Shown: positions 25,324-33,057, numbered from the stretch's first letter. The stretch is 64,000 nt of DNA from a virus (IMGVR_UViG_3300046798_000124:1-64000), one strand, 5' to 3'. Translations and numbers: made by a program. Notes: generated by a model from the letters alone, not told the origin.

Positions 25324-25640
25324 CAGACGGCATCCTCGGGCGGGGCGGCGGCGTCCTGGACCGCCCCAGCATAGTCAGCCAGGGTCAGCAGCAGCGTCCG
25401 GAGGGTCGGAGTGATGGCATCAGCCCCGAGGGTCAGACCCGGGACGAACGGCTCGGTCTGTTCGGCACTGTGCAGCGCAGCTTCCATCAGCAGCATGGCG
25501 ACGTCGTGATCAGAGGCGTCGACGCGGTGGTAGACGATCTCGAAGAGCGCGGCGAGGTGCAGGCTGAGATCATAGAACCACTCCAGGCGGGCAGCGACGG
25601 CGGCCGCGCGGTCAGAGAGGAGCGCGGGATCCTGCGTCAT
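25323..25640 (-). CDS. Hypothetical helical protein, first gene of the leftward operon
   Basis: 105 residues, ATG with AGGAGG upstream. Helical (AAVAARLEWFYDLSLHLAALFEIVYHRV). An 18-bp palindrome of the dispersed family lies 13 bp upstream of the start (25653-25670), where an operator would sit. Confidence 0.5.
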   Translation of the reverse strand: MTQDPALLSDRAAAVAARLEWFYDLSLHLAALFEIVYHRVDASDHDVAMLLMEAALHSAEQTEPFVPGLTLGADAITPTLRTLLLTLADYAGAVQDAAAPPEDAV

Positions 25641-25652
25641 CAGGCCTCCTGG

Positions 25653-25670
25653 CGTACCGACGACGGTACG
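25653..25670. promoter_or_regulatory. 18-bp palindrome (CGTACCGACGACGGTACG)
   Basis: Near-perfect palindrome directly upstream of the 25640 gene start. The same sequence occurs identically at 14304 and, with small changes, at six further places. Candidate operator. Confidence 0.5.
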
Positions 25671-26269
25671 GGCCACTCATGTCTCCAGGATAGCACCAGA
25701 ACGGCCGTGCTGAAAATCCGGAGCAAAAAAATACCCGGACCCCTGACAGCCAGCCAAAGCCCGGGATCCGGGTACCGCATGGAGGGACGGCGTACGGTGG
25801 CCAGCACGCCGATACCCGAGGATAGCAGAACACCCGGTCAGTAGGGACGCACCCCCGGGACCGGGTGTCCATAGGCGAGGGGCTAAGACTCGCCCACCGC
25901 AGCATAGCAGAGAGATCCGGACCCAGAAAAGAGATGGCCCCATAGCGGAGGGAAAAACAGGAGGGATGGTCGGTACAGCGCAGAGAAGTGAGATAGAGCA
26001 AGGGGTTGGGTGGGGACCATGAGCGGTACAGCCGTCCCGGGTTGGCGGCACGTTGCGCTCCCGGCTGCGCTGGACTCCGCGCTGGTACCGGTACCGAGCT
26101 ATCGCCAGCACCTGACCTGGTTGTCAGTACTCGAGCATCATGCCTCGGGTGTCGGTAGAGCTGTGTCCTGTCGTCGATATCCGTACGGCCGGCCGGTAGC
26201 AGTAGCACCGGGCCTAGGCCGGTCGCGCGTACACACACGAGAACAACACGGCACACGGATGAGCGCTGG
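25671..26269. other. Long region without a supported gene
   Basis: No reading frame here has a convincing start, codon pattern or ribosome binding site. The stretch holds an inverted repeat ACACCCGGTC/GACCGGGTGT at 25830-25868 and several GGATAGCA and GTACCGGTACC-like fragments. It leads into the 46-bp array. It may carry divergent promoters for the flanking operons. Confidence 0.4.
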
Positions 26270-26433
26270 CCGGTAGCACGCCTATCTACTCGGTATGTGG
26301 CCCGGTGCCAGCAGCCCGGTAGTCGCCCGTTCTACTCGATAGGCCATGCGCCACCAGTACGCCGGTAGCCTTCACTGCTACTCGAAGTAACCCATACCCT
26401 ACGCTCGCCGGCTACCACCCGGCCTACTCGGTA
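26270..26433. repeat. Array of four 46-bp dyad units
   Basis: CTACTCG(G/A) occurs at 26286, 26332, 26378 and 26424, exactly 46 bp apart. Each is preceded, after 9 bp, by CCGGTAG at 26270, 26316 and 26362, and by a degenerate CCGGCTA at 26408. The halves are inverted relative to each other, so each unit is a CCGGTAG-N9-CTACTCGG dyad. The sequence between dyads is not conserved, which indicates protein-binding sites and not a simple tandem duplication. The array abuts the promoter at 26446-26475. Confidence 0.75.
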
Positions 26434-26445
26434 CCGGGCCTACCC

Positions 26446-26475
26446 TTGACACTGGGGTATACCGTGGTGTACCGT
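26446..26475 (+). promoter_or_regulatory. Promoter with palindromic operator in the spacer
   Basis: TTGACA (26446-26451), 18-bp spacer, TACCGT (26470-26475). The spacer and -10 carry GGTATACCGTGGTGTACC (26456-26473), an operator-like dyad shared with two other promoters. It should drive the 26506-28472 genes. Confidence 0.75.
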
Positions 26476-26505
26476 TAGGCCACCTTGACAACGGAGCGGC
26501 TAAGC

Positions 26506-26850
26506 ATGTCTTACACGCCACGCAATCCCGGCCTTCACAACCTGAGCGCACTACCGAGTGTTTTGCCACTGCCTACCCCATACGTCGAACGTGCCTATCC
26601 CATGGCAGACGATAGCCCGGCTACCGGCGAGTGCTACTGCTCGGCCGACTGCGTGCGTGGCGAGCCCGGCGACACGTGCGACTGTACTGAGTGCCATGAT
26701 GCCGAGTGGCTCACCATGACACCAGTACAGCGTATGTACTGCATGGATCATGCGGCCGGCCGTCACCGGCTACTCGCCCGGTCCGGGTGCCCGATGGCCG
26801 AATGTGCCGAACGTATCGCACGTAACCCGTACGTGAATGGGCATAGGTAA
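26506..26850 (+). CDS. Cys-rich hypothetical protein
   Basis: 114 residues from an ATG downstream of the promoter. A central cluster ECYCSADCVRGE..TCDCTECHDAEW and a later GCPMAECAERI supply nine cysteines, probably two zinc sites. Base use is less GC-rich than in flanking genes, hinting at separate origin of the 26.5-28.5 kb island. Confidence 0.5.
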   Translation: MSYTPRNPGLHNLSALPSVLPLPTPYVERAYPMADDSPATGECYCSADCVRGEPGDTCDCTECHDAEWLTMTPVQRMYCMDHAAGRHRLLARSGCPMAECAERIARNPYVNGHR

Positions 26851-26854
26851 CCCT

Positions 26855-27334
26855 ATGGATACGATGCCAGACACCACATGTCTACGCTGTGGTGGCGCCA
26901 TGACATACCGTAACGATGCGTACCAGTATTGCCGTACATGTTTCTTCACTGGTAATGCGCATCATCGGGATATGTATGCTCCACTCATGGCACAGTTTCA
27001 GATGCTTCCACAGGTTGCCAGTGTGTATGTGAATCACACTGGCGGAGGATGTTTCGGTCTAGCAGTACAGCTGTCCGATAGTCGGTACGCCTTTATGACC
27101 GATGCGTACTACGATGAAACTACCGGCGCGCTAGAGTACGATGCTACGCTGGACAACGGCCCGGATGGCCTACACTGCATGGTGCTGTATCCATCTGAGG
27201 ATTCGTTCTACGATGACAACGACAGTACCGTATTGGAGTACGGTACCGGCCCGCATCTAGTCGAGTGGCTAGCCGGCCATATCTTCCTTGCTCATGAGAT
27301 GAAGCTTCAAGATGAAGGATGGGCGCCGTCATGA
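26855..27334 (+). CDS. Hypothetical protein with N-terminal zinc ribbon
   Basis: 159 residues starting MDTMPDTT. TCLRCGGAMTYRNDAYQYCRTC is a CxxC..CxxC ribbon. The following ~130 residues are a mixed domain rich in Tyr/Asp (FMTDAYYDETTGALEYDATL). The stop overlaps the next start (ATGA). Function unknown. Confidence 0.55.
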   Translation: MDTMPDTTCLRCGGAMTYRNDAYQYCRTCFFTGNAHHRDMYAPLMAQFQMLPQVASVYVNHTGGGCFGLAVQLSDSRYAFMTDAYYDETTGALEYDATLDNGPDGLHCMVLYPSEDSFYDDNDSTVLEYGTGPHLVEWLAGHIFLAHEMKLQDEGWAPS

Positions 27335-27546
27335 AGTGGCAGATTCGTTACTCGTATGCGGAACGGCCGAACGATTCACAGCTGTACGATGCGTACACCA
27401 CCCGGACGCGCGCGCGTGCAACACTGGCCCGGCTCGCGGCCCGGTATGCATCCCAGTACGGCGACCGGCATGTCCGGTATCTCACGCCGGACAACATCGT
27501 CATAGCCGGCCGTACCGGATTCGACATCGTCAAGCGCTCGTCCTAG
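27331..27546 (+). CDS. Small basic hypothetical protein
   Basis: 71 residues from the overlapping ATG (MKWQIRYSYAERPND). RTRARATLARLAARYASQYG is a basic helix between two strands. It resembles small alpha-beta phage proteins; function unknown. Confidence 0.5.
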   Translation: MKWQIRYSYAERPNDSQLYDAYTTRTRARATLARLAARYASQYGDRHVRYLTPDNIVIAGRTGFDIVKRSS

Positions 27547-27629
27547 GATCGATCCGGCCGATAGCCGGCGAGTAACTCGCCGGCCTTCGAGTGGACCTAT
27601 CCACTAGATCTCACAGCGGAGTAGACCCC

Positions 27630-28472
27630 ATGGCAACGTATAGCGCGCGTACCCTGAAGGCATCCCTAGGCTTTACCAGTCTCACGACGCCGGACGGCTA
27701 TAACCCGAAACTGAAGAAAGGCCGGGCACAAGGGTACTCTTCGCTCATTCTGCATTTGGCCCCGGCGAAGCTGTCCGGCTATGACGTGTGCCAGTACGCG
27801 TCGGACCGGTGCCGGGCCGTTTGCCTTAACACGGCCGGCCATGGCGGGATCATCCGTCGAGGCGAAACCACCAACGCTATCCAGACGGCCCGGATCGCCC
27901 GGACGCGTTGGCTGTTCGAAGATCGGCCGTCCTTTATGGCCCAGCTGGCCCATGAGATCACAACGCATATCCGGCGAGCCCGGGCGCATGGTATGACGCC
28001 GGCCGTGCGTTTGAACGGTACCAGTGATCTTCCATGGGAAAAGATCACTGGCCCGGATGGCCGGACCATCCTGGACAGCTTCGAGCGTGTCCAATTCTAC
28101 GATTACACGAAAAGCGCCGGCCGCGCGCTTGCCTTCGCGGCCGGGCTTATGCCTTCGAACTACCACCTAACCTTTAGTCGCTCCGAGTCCAATGCGCTGG
28201 ACGTGTCGGCCGTTCTCCGGGCCGGCGTCAACGTGGCAGCCGTGTTTGCCACGGCCGAACTACCGGCCGAGTGGAACGGCTCGCCGGTCATATCCGGCGA
28301 CCATGATGATCTGCGATTCCTGGATCGCCGGCCGGCCATCGTTGGGCTAAAGGCAAAGGGAAAGGCCCGGCGCGACATCTCCGGATTCGTCATCCGTCCG
28401 GAGGATGCCCGGCCGGCTCTTGTCCTGCCGATGTTCGCTCAGGGTATGGCGCGCCCATCTATCGCCATCTAG
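27630..28472 (+). CDS. Conserved phage protein (gp88/DUF7227-like)
   Basis: 280 residues. It contains the family-like blocks CQYASDRCRAVCLNTAGHGG, a FMAQLAHEITTHIRRA helix, LNGTSDLPWEKI, and YHLTFSRSESNALDV..AGVNVAAVFATAELPAEWNGSPVISGDHDDLRFLDR ending in IVGLKAKGKARRD (seen in pieces). This layout recurs in actinobacterial and other phages as an uncharacterised, possibly nucleic-acid-processing protein. Three Cys near residue 50-60 may bind a metal. A strong terminator follows. Confidence 0.7.
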   Translation: MATYSARTLKASLGFTSLTTPDGYNPKLKKGRAQGYSSLILHLAPAKLSGYDVCQYASDRCRAVCLNTAGHGGIIRRGETTNAIQTARIARTRWLFEDRPSFMAQLAHEITTHIRRARAHGMTPAVRLNGTSDLPWEKITGPDGRTILDSFERVQFYDYTKSAGRALAFAAGLMPSNYHLTFSRSESNALDVSAVLRAGVNVAAVFATAELPAEWNGSPVISGDHDDLRFLDRRPAIVGLKAKGKARRDISGFVIRPEDARPALVLPMFAQGMARPSIAI

Positions 28473-28481
28473 ACCCCACAG

Positions 28482-28510
28482 GCCCGGCCTATCACAGGCC
28501 GGGCTGTTTT
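28482..28510 (+). terminator. Rho-independent terminator
   Basis: 9-bp GC stem (28482-28490 with 28496-28504), 5-nt loop, followed by TGTTTTCGTT. Ends the 26.5-28.5 kb transcription unit. Confidence 0.8.
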
Positions 28511-28527
28511 CGTTAAGGGAGTTGCTC

Positions 28528-28614
28528 ATGTCCAGACTCACAGCCGTTGTCGTGGTGTACGTGTCGACGTTGGCAAGCGTCACAGCTGTTGCCGTGGCCT
28601 ACCTGTCGCACTAG
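28528..28614 (+). CDS. 28-residue hydrophobic peptide between two terminators
   Basis: ATG with GGGAG 7 nt upstream; the peptide is nearly all Val/Ala/Thr/Leu, with a single membrane span (TAVVVVYVSTLASVTAVAVA) and no charged residues except Arg3. It is bounded by strong hairpin terminators on both sides, so it is its own transcription unit or depends on read-through. Size and composition recall type I toxin peptides or small phage membrane effectors, which is inference. Confidence 0.45.
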   Translation: MSRLTAVVVVYVSTLASVTAVAVAYLSH

Positions 28615-28621
28615 CCTAGCC

Positions 28622-28660
28622 AAACGAGCCCGGCCCATCATGGGCCGGGCTCGTTTGCTT
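28622..28660. terminator. Strong bidirectional terminator
   Basis: Perfect 16-bp stem (28622-28637 with 28641-28656), 3-nt loop, AAAC on the left and GTTTGCTTT on the right, so it can stop transcription in both directions. Confidence 0.85.
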
Positions 28661-28664
28661 TAAC

Positions 28665-28692
28665 ACGCGTCCTAGGCCGGCCTAGGACGCGT
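28665..28692. repeat. Perfect 28-bp palindrome
   Basis: Two arms of 14 bp (ACGCGTCCTAGGCC and its complement) without a spacer. The ACGCGTCC and CCTAGG words recur nearby (28825, 28880-28900). Confidence 0.7.
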
Positions 28693-28900
28693 CCACAGCC
28701 CGGATCGGCCGATAGTCGACCTATCGGCCGTGTTTGCTTTAAGCGAGCCTACAGCGTTGCCACTGTCCACCGGTCCGATACCCCACAGCACCCGGCGAGC
28801 CGTCAACGGCTCGCCGGCGCGTTCTGACGCGTCCGGCGCGCCTAGGCCGGTGCTGTGGCCACCATTGGCCATAGCTACCCTGTGGACGCGTCCTAGGACG

Positions 28901-28924
28901 GCCGGTACCGTCGACGGTACCGGC
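28901..28924. repeat. Perfect 24-bp palindrome
   Basis: Arms GCCGGTACCGTC and its complement. Its centre is the GTACCGNCGNCGGTAC family motif, here fully symmetrical. Confidence 0.7.
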
Positions 28925-29315
28925 GAGCCTATCCCGGCCGATGGTAGGCCCGGAACGCTCGCCGGCCGTAGCGTTACGTTACGCGTTACGATAGGCCCGG
29001 CCGACGGTACCCTGACTCGATTGTCCGTTGTCCGGTGTCAGGACGTGCGCGGCCAGGCCGCCGTGTCAGCTGACCCCGGTGTCAGGTCTCGGATGTCGCG
29101 ACGACGACGGCCTGGCCTGGATGTCATAGGTCGGCCGACGCCGGCCGTCCGGAGCGGCCGGGAGCTCGGTCCGAAACGTCCTGACGCCGATGTCATGGCG
29201 ACAGCGACCAGCTCGAGCCGTCACGCCAGCTGGAGCATGACCTCGGCGCCTGGCCGCCCCTGTCAGGACCGCCCCGCCAGGTCGAGCTGGTCACGACCTC
29301 GACGACCTGACCGAA

Positions 29316-29460
29316 ATGTCATGACCCCCGGGTCGAGACGAGGGGGTCGGGACGGGGGCGTCAGGACCATCCGAGCAGGGGGCGGGAGGGGCGATTCCCT
29401 GTTAAGCAAGAACGGCCAGGGAATTTTTGATTTTCAGTTTCAGTCCGGCCGTTTTTCGGA
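29316..29460 (+). repeat. Dispersed intergenic leader element, copy 1
   Basis: Begins with the dyad CCTGAC-N6-GTCATG and ends with the core CAAGAACGGCCAGGGAAT followed by GATTTTCAG and a CCG-GTTTTT-CGG mini-hairpin. Related copies lie at 32.43, 33.37, 39.08 and 52.31 kb, each just before a gene start. Confidence 0.6.
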
Positions 29461-29578
29461 TTCTACCATCTCGATCCAGACCTGGAGCTACCAGGATCGC
29501 CAGCCCGCTGGAGATTCCGCTCACTCGAAGGGATTCTCACCAGTTTTCACCAGTTTCTCGGATTCCCTCCGAAACCCC

Positions 29579-29607
29579 TTGACAGACGGTATACCGTGGT
29601 GTACCAT
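29579..29607 (+). promoter_or_regulatory. Promoter with palindromic operator in the spacer
   Basis: TTGACA (29579-29584), 17-bp spacer, TACCAT (29602-29607). GGTATACCGTGGTGTACC (29588-29605) fills the spacer and overlaps the -10, identical to the 26.45 kb site. Drives the 29637 operon. Confidence 0.8.
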
Positions 29608-29636
29608 TGCCGTACACCCCAGAGGAGACACCCCTG

Positions 29637-30161
29637 ATGGACCCGATGACCCCAGAAACCTACCGTGCCCATGTCGCGGACATGGCTGATCTGATGCTCC
29701 AGTATCGCGCAGAAGACCCGTCCCTGGTGGGCGAGAAGCTCACCAGCGAGATCCACGAGTGGCTGAGCGCAGCCGACTCGTTCTTCCACTGGCACGACGG
29801 CGGCGAGCAGGGCACCGAGAACATTGCCCTGGACGTGCTGCGCTTCTCGGGCCACCGCCACGCTGCCGTGGAGGACGGACGCCCCGTCGCCGGCATCATC
29901 GCCCCCGACGAGGTGAACTTCGAGTACCTCGCCGCCCACGCCTTTGTGGCTGACGTGCTCGACCTCCTGGACCGCCGGGCCGTCCTGGATGCGACCCCCG
30001 ACCTGACCGACCGCGACGCCATCATCGCGTGGCTCGTCCTGAACGATCCGAACGGCTGCCACAGCGACGAGGACACCCTCGAAGAGGTGGGCGAGGTTCA
30101 CACCCTGGAGTCGGCGCTCGCCTGCTACCGCGACCAGATGGGCCTGGAGCAGGTCTCCTGA
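29637..30161 (+). CDS. Hypothetical acidic helical protein
   Basis: 174 residues; the ATG follows GAGGAG and lies 24 nt after the promoter's expected start point. Rich in Asp/Glu/Ala helices (AHVADMADLMLQYRAEDPSL; FVADVLDLLDRRAVLDA). Resembles small acidic phage proteins of unknown or DNA-mimic type; no motif proves that. TGATG overlap with the next gene. Confidence 0.55.
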   Translation: MDPMTPETYRAHVADMADLMLQYRAEDPSLVGEKLTSEIHEWLSAADSFFHWHDGGEQGTENIALDVLRFSGHRHAAVEDGRPVAGIIAPDEVNFEYLAAHAFVADVLDLLDRRAVLDATPDLTDRDAIIAWLVLNDPNGCHSDEDTLEEVGEVHTLESALACYRDQMGLEQVS

Positions 30162-30469
30162 TGACCACCGTAACCAACGACCTGACCACCCCGGAGCGCG
30201 CGGTTGCGCTCCTCCAGGCGCAGGGGATCCCCTGCCACTACGAGTCCTTCATGGGATCGATTTTCATCGAGGACGACGGCGCCGAGTGGCACTTCGGCAC
30301 CGTCAACGACACGTGGTGCGCCGACATCATGCACGACGCTGCTGTGGGCGACTCCTTCGGCTGCTGCGACACCGGGGTGCCCTCTGACACCCTCGACGCG
30401 CAGGCTCTTGCTTCCGCCATCGTCGCCGCCCTCATGCAGGGCACCGGCGTCGAAATCTGGAGGGACTGA
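30161..30469 (+). CDS. Hypothetical protein
   Basis: 102 residues. TTPERAVALLQAQGIPCHYESF followed by IFIEDDGAEWHFGT resembles a small alpha-beta fold also seen in the 31775 gene, which has a LLREQGIAAEEA..YHVSFELPDGGYVLAD layout. The two may be distant paralogues. Function unknown. Confidence 0.55.
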   Translation: MTTVTNDLTTPERAVALLQAQGIPCHYESFMGSIFIEDDGAEWHFGTVNDTWCADIMHDAAVGDSFGCCDTGVPSDTLDAQALASAIVAALMQGTGVEIWRD

Positions 30470-30471
30470 CC

Positions 30472-30726
30472 ATGGACCGTTGCGAGTACGACGACGCCCC
30501 GACGCCTGAGCGACCGACGAAGGTCTGGCACACCAACCCGGACGGCCGTCGAGGGTACCTCTGGCAGTGGATCTGCCCGGACTGCGGCGTCGCCCACATC
30601 ACCATCGTCAGCCCCACCATGTACGCCGGTCGCATGCCGTGCAGCCCCTGTCAGTGGAAGCGACAGGGCGGCACGTCTGCACCGCTCCCGCCCACCACCA
30701 AGAAGCCCAGGAGGGCACCCCGATGA
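30472..30726 (+). CDS. Small zinc-ribbon protein
   Basis: 84 residues. ICPDCGVAHITIV and MPCSPCQW give a CxxC..CxxC ribbon; the C-terminus is Lys/Arg/Pro-rich. ATGA overlap with the next gene. Function unknown. Confidence 0.5.
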   Translation: MDRCEYDDAPTPERPTKVWHTNPDGRRGYLWQWICPDCGVAHITIVSPTMYAGRMPCSPCQWKRQGGTSAPLPPTTKKPRRAPR

Positions 30727-31130
30727 CGACCCTGAAGCGTTCCGTGGCCGAGGCCACCAGTGTCGAAGCCCACGAGGTCTACAGCCTCATCCTGAGCGAG
30801 GGCGAGCCGGCTGGCTACGCCTACGCCATCATCCTGGACGGTCTGGGCGAGGAGATTGACCGCCTGTTTGTCGAGCCGCCGCCACCGCTTAAGGATCGCT
30901 GCCACGACGAGGACATCTGGTGGGGCGACCACCCCGAATCGGACCTCCTGGGGTTCTCGTCCGACCAGTTCTCGCCCACCGCCATGCCCGGCGCTGGCTT
31001 CTACAACAACGTGGACGACATGTGGGGCTGCCCCGACTACCCGACGGCCATCGCGGCGCTCTTCCTGGAGCACGCCATCCGGGTGGACCAGGACTGGTAC
31101 TTCGAGAACTCGGAGGCGTACTGGTCATGA
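30723..31130 (+). CDS. Hypothetical acidic protein
   Basis: 135 residues. It has a VYSLILSEGEPAGYAYAIIL strand pair, then an acidic loop and a helical end (YPTAIAALFLEHAIRVDQDW). Overlaps both neighbours by ATGA. No family recognised. Confidence 0.5.
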   Translation: MTTLKRSVAEATSVEAHEVYSLILSEGEPAGYAYAIILDGLGEEIDRLFVEPPPPLKDRCHDEDIWWGDHPESDLLGFSSDQFSPTAMPGAGFYNNVDDMWGCPDYPTAIAALFLEHAIRVDQDWYFENSEAYWS

Positions 31131-31333
31131 ATGCCCGATGCGCCCTGCTCGCCAACCCCTACCGTAACGCCCCCGTGATGCAGTGCCCGACCGACATGCA
31201 CCGCTTCCACTACCACGGCCACGACCCGGCCGGCCCGTTCCGCCCGATGGTGCCGGGCCGGCCCTGCCCTCACCGCCACAAGAGCGTGCAGGCAGCACTC
31301 GCCTGCACCGCCCGCCTGGAGGTCCCCCGATGA
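31127..31333 (+). CDS. Small His/Cys-rich protein
   Basis: 68 residues with MQCPTDMHRFHYHGHD and PCPHRHKSVQAALACTARL, providing several possible zinc ligands. ATGA overlaps on both sides. Function unknown. Confidence 0.5.
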   Translation: MNARCALLANPYRNAPVMQCPTDMHRFHYHGHDPAGPFRPMVPGRPCPHRHKSVQAALACTARLEVPR

Positions 31334-31698
31334 CCGCCGCCAATACCACCGATGTCGTGCTCGTGATCCGTGAGGGCGAGGTGCTCCTCCGTCGCGCCAC
31401 CCCCGGGATCCGGGTGACCATCCTCAACTACGACATGGCCGAGGACTTGCTCCGCTCCGGTGCCATCACCGACGACGGCACCGAGTGGGACGGTATCGGT
31501 ACTCTCCACCACGACGAGCGCGGCACCCCCTACCTCATGACCAGCCCGGCCGTGACCTGTGCGGTGTGCTTCGACTGGATCGGGGACGACGAGCCGCGCA
31601 CCAGCGTCGGCACCATGGACCGCGCCGCAAGCTTCTGCCGCCCCTGCACCATGGGGATGTCGCACGCGGACCTCATGACGGCACTCGCCACGGTCTGA
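31330..31698 (+). CDS. Hypothetical protein with C-terminal zinc ribbon
   Basis: 122 residues. The N-terminal half is beta-rich (DVVLVIREGEVLLRRATPG). CAVCFDWIG and FCRPCTMGMSH near the end form a CxxC..CxxC ribbon. Last gene of the first accessory operon. Confidence 0.5.
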   Translation: MTAANTTDVVLVIREGEVLLRRATPGIRVTILNYDMAEDLLRSGAITDDGTEWDGIGTLHHDERGTPYLMTSPAVTCAVCFDWIGDDEPRTSVGTMDRAASFCRPCTMGMSHADLMTALATV

Positions 31699-31709
31699 CT
31701 CGGCTGGTA

Positions 31710-31732
31710 GCCGTGCAGCTTTCCTGCACGGC
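31710..31732 (+). promoter_or_regulatory. GCCGTGCAG/CTGCACGGC leader hairpin
   Basis: Perfect 9-bp stem with 5-nt loop in the 76-bp gap before the 31775 gene. A hairpin with almost the same arms stands before the 41700 gene. Confidence 0.5.
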
Positions 31733-31774
31733 CTCCAAGCGGGCCACCCGCTACCACCCCTGAGGAGATCTCAC

Positions 31775-32065
31775 ATGACCACCGAGATAGCTCGCCATGC
31801 CCCCGTGATAGCCCTGCTCCGCGAGCAGGGGATCGCCGCTGAGGAAGCGGCGAGCGGCGGCAACTTCTACCACGTGAGTTTTGAGCTTCCGGACGGCGGC
31901 TACGTGCTGGCCGACGCCAATGAAGGCTGGTGGCTCGTCGGCCTCTATCGGCCGACTGACGACCCGTACTGGCGGATGGCTGAGGGCGAGATGCACGACG
32001 CCGACCTCCAGGAGGACGCTGACCCCGCCCTGGTCGCCGCGTGGCTGCTGGACGTCGCCCGATGA
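31775..32065 (+). CDS. Hypothetical protein, possible paralogue of the 30161 product
   Basis: 96 residues, GAGGAG before the ATG. The PVIALLREQGIAAEEA helix is followed by YHVSFELPDGGYVLADANEGWWLVGLY strands and an acidic helix. Fold-like order matches the 30161 gene. ATGA overlap with the next gene. Confidence 0.5.
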   Translation: MTTEIARHAPVIALLREQGIAAEEAASGGNFYHVSFELPDGGYVLADANEGWWLVGLYRPTDDPYWRMAEGEMHDADLQEDADPALVAAWLLDVAR

Positions 32066-32349
32066 CGGCCGGACGATGTCAACGCTGCGGTTTCGCCGCC
32101 GCCGCCTACGATGAGTCGCTGTACAGGCAGTATGACGAGATGGTCTGCTGGGAGTGCTTCGAAGCTGAGCGACAGGCGCACCGGACCGCGTGCGAGATCT
32201 GCCATCAGCCGATCCCGCCCGACGACCCGCCACTCGGCGGCAGTGGCGCCCATGCCGCCTGCTACCGCCGCGCCGCCGCCGCCGACATGGACCGCCGTGC
32301 CCGCACGTACCGACGGGCGAACGGCATCCCCGACGCCGGCCGACCCTGA
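32062..32349 (+). CDS. Double zinc-ribbon small protein
   Basis: 95 residues. CQRCGFAA..VCWECFEAE and CEICHQPIPP..AHAACYRR form two four-ligand zinc sites, like phage 'treble clef' mini-proteins. The Arg-rich C-terminus may contact nucleic acid. Confidence 0.55.
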   Translation: MTAGRCQRCGFAAAAYDESLYRQYDEMVCWECFEAERQAHRTACEICHQPIPPDDPPLGGSGAHAACYRRAAAADMDRRARTYRRANGIPDAGRP

Positions 32350-32428
32350 CCCGTCGGCCTGGTCGCCGCCGCCAGGCCGCCGACGCCACGACCGCGGCCT
32401 CGAGAGCTCCAGCTCGTGACCCAGAGAC

Positions 32429-32585
32429 CCTGACCCAGATGTCAGGTCGAGGGCGTCGGGATGGGAGGGTCGGGACCGAGGGGGCACGACCGCCAGGTCA
32501 GGTGCCATGGGCGGTGGCCGGAGGACAAGAACCGCCAGGGAATATTCGATTTTCACTTCGACGCCGACCGATTTTCAGGCTGGGC
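32429..32585 (+). repeat. Dispersed intergenic leader element, copy 2
   Basis: Starts with CCTGACCCAGATGTCAGG (32429-32446). The core CAAGAACCGCCAGGGAAT begins at 32526 and is followed by GATTTTCACTTC and GACCGATTTTC. A GGCGACTTCACCGCC-type leader and GAGAGGAG then lead into the 32621 gene. Confidence 0.7.
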
Positions 32586-32620
32586 GACTTCACCGCCCCC
32601 GCCACCGAGAGGAGACGCTG

Positions 32621-32845
32621 ATGCTGTACGCCACCTTCCGCCGAGGATCCCACGATGAGACCACCCGGGTCCACCGGATCCCGTCCGTGACTGGTGAGCC
32701 GGGCTACTCCGACTACCGCCCCGCGCTCTGCGGCGCCACGGCGGCCCACCGCCTGTGGGCACCGGTCGAGACGCTGCCGCCGGCCGACGCCACCCCGCCC
32801 CGCGCCTATCTCTGCCCGCGCTGCTTCCCGGAGGGAGCCTCGTGA
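32621..32845 (+). CDS. Small hypothetical protein with CxxC
   Basis: 74 residues, GAGAGGAG before the ATG. TRVHRIPSVTGEPGYSDYRPALCG and a C-terminal YLCPRCFPEG resemble small phage zinc proteins. GTGA overlap with the next gene. Confidence 0.5.
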   Translation: MLYATFRRGSHDETTRVHRIPSVTGEPGYSDYRPALCGATAAHRLWAPVETLPPADATPPRAYLCPRCFPEGAS

Positions 32846-33057
32846 CCACTGGTACCTGCGCCCGCTGTGACACGAGCTTCGAGCTTCACGGCTACCACTG
32901 GTGTCATCAGGTCTGCCCCGCCTGTATCCAGCCGCAGTGGATCGGGACCGATGGCACCATGCGCGCGGATGGCTTCTTCTGGCCCGCTGACCGCGAGCGG
33001 CTCGCCCGGCAGATCGCGGCCGATGGTGGCCGCTACATCCCCCGTTTCAAGGACTGA
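32842..33057 (+). CDS. Small zinc-finger-like protein
   Basis: 71 residues from a GTG in a GTGA overlap. CARCDTSFELHGYHWCHQVCPAC supplies five Cys and two His. A helical C-terminus follows (DRERLARQIAADGG). Confidence 0.5.
   Translation: MTTGTCARCDTSFELHGYHWCHQVCPACIQPQWIGTDGTMRADGFFWPADRERLARQIAADGGRYIPRFKD

Larger units (their letters stand above)
28615..29315. other. Palindrome-rich non-coding region
   Basis: No supported gene. It holds a perfect 28-bp palindrome centred on 28678/28679 (28665-28692), a 10-bp hairpin followed by TGTTTGCTTT (28706-28740), a 12-bp hairpin at 28792-28817, a perfect 24-bp palindrome at 28901-28924, a CGTTACG-like triplet repeat near 28973-28995, and eight TGTCAKG-type motifs in 29034-29364. 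A long plus-strand frame across the region is rejected. A replication, partition or multi-operator control locus is possible. Confidence 0.55.

Noticed and set aside
25612-26256. Two overlapping minus-strand frames in the 25.6-26.3 kb gap
   Set aside because: No ribosome binding site, Pro/Arg/Ser-rich composition and overlap with palindromes; both look like chance frames in high-GC DNA.
26240-26433. CRISPR array interpretation of the 46-bp repeats
   Set aside because: Conserved blocks are only 7-8 bp each and inverted within a unit; there is no 23-40 bp direct repeat, no cas gene and no leader.
28730-29689. 319-codon plus-strand frame across the palindrome-rich region
   Set aside because: Overlaps the promoter and start of the 29637 gene, passes through palindromes and a dispersed repeat, has Arg/Ser/Pro low complexity and no ribosome binding site.
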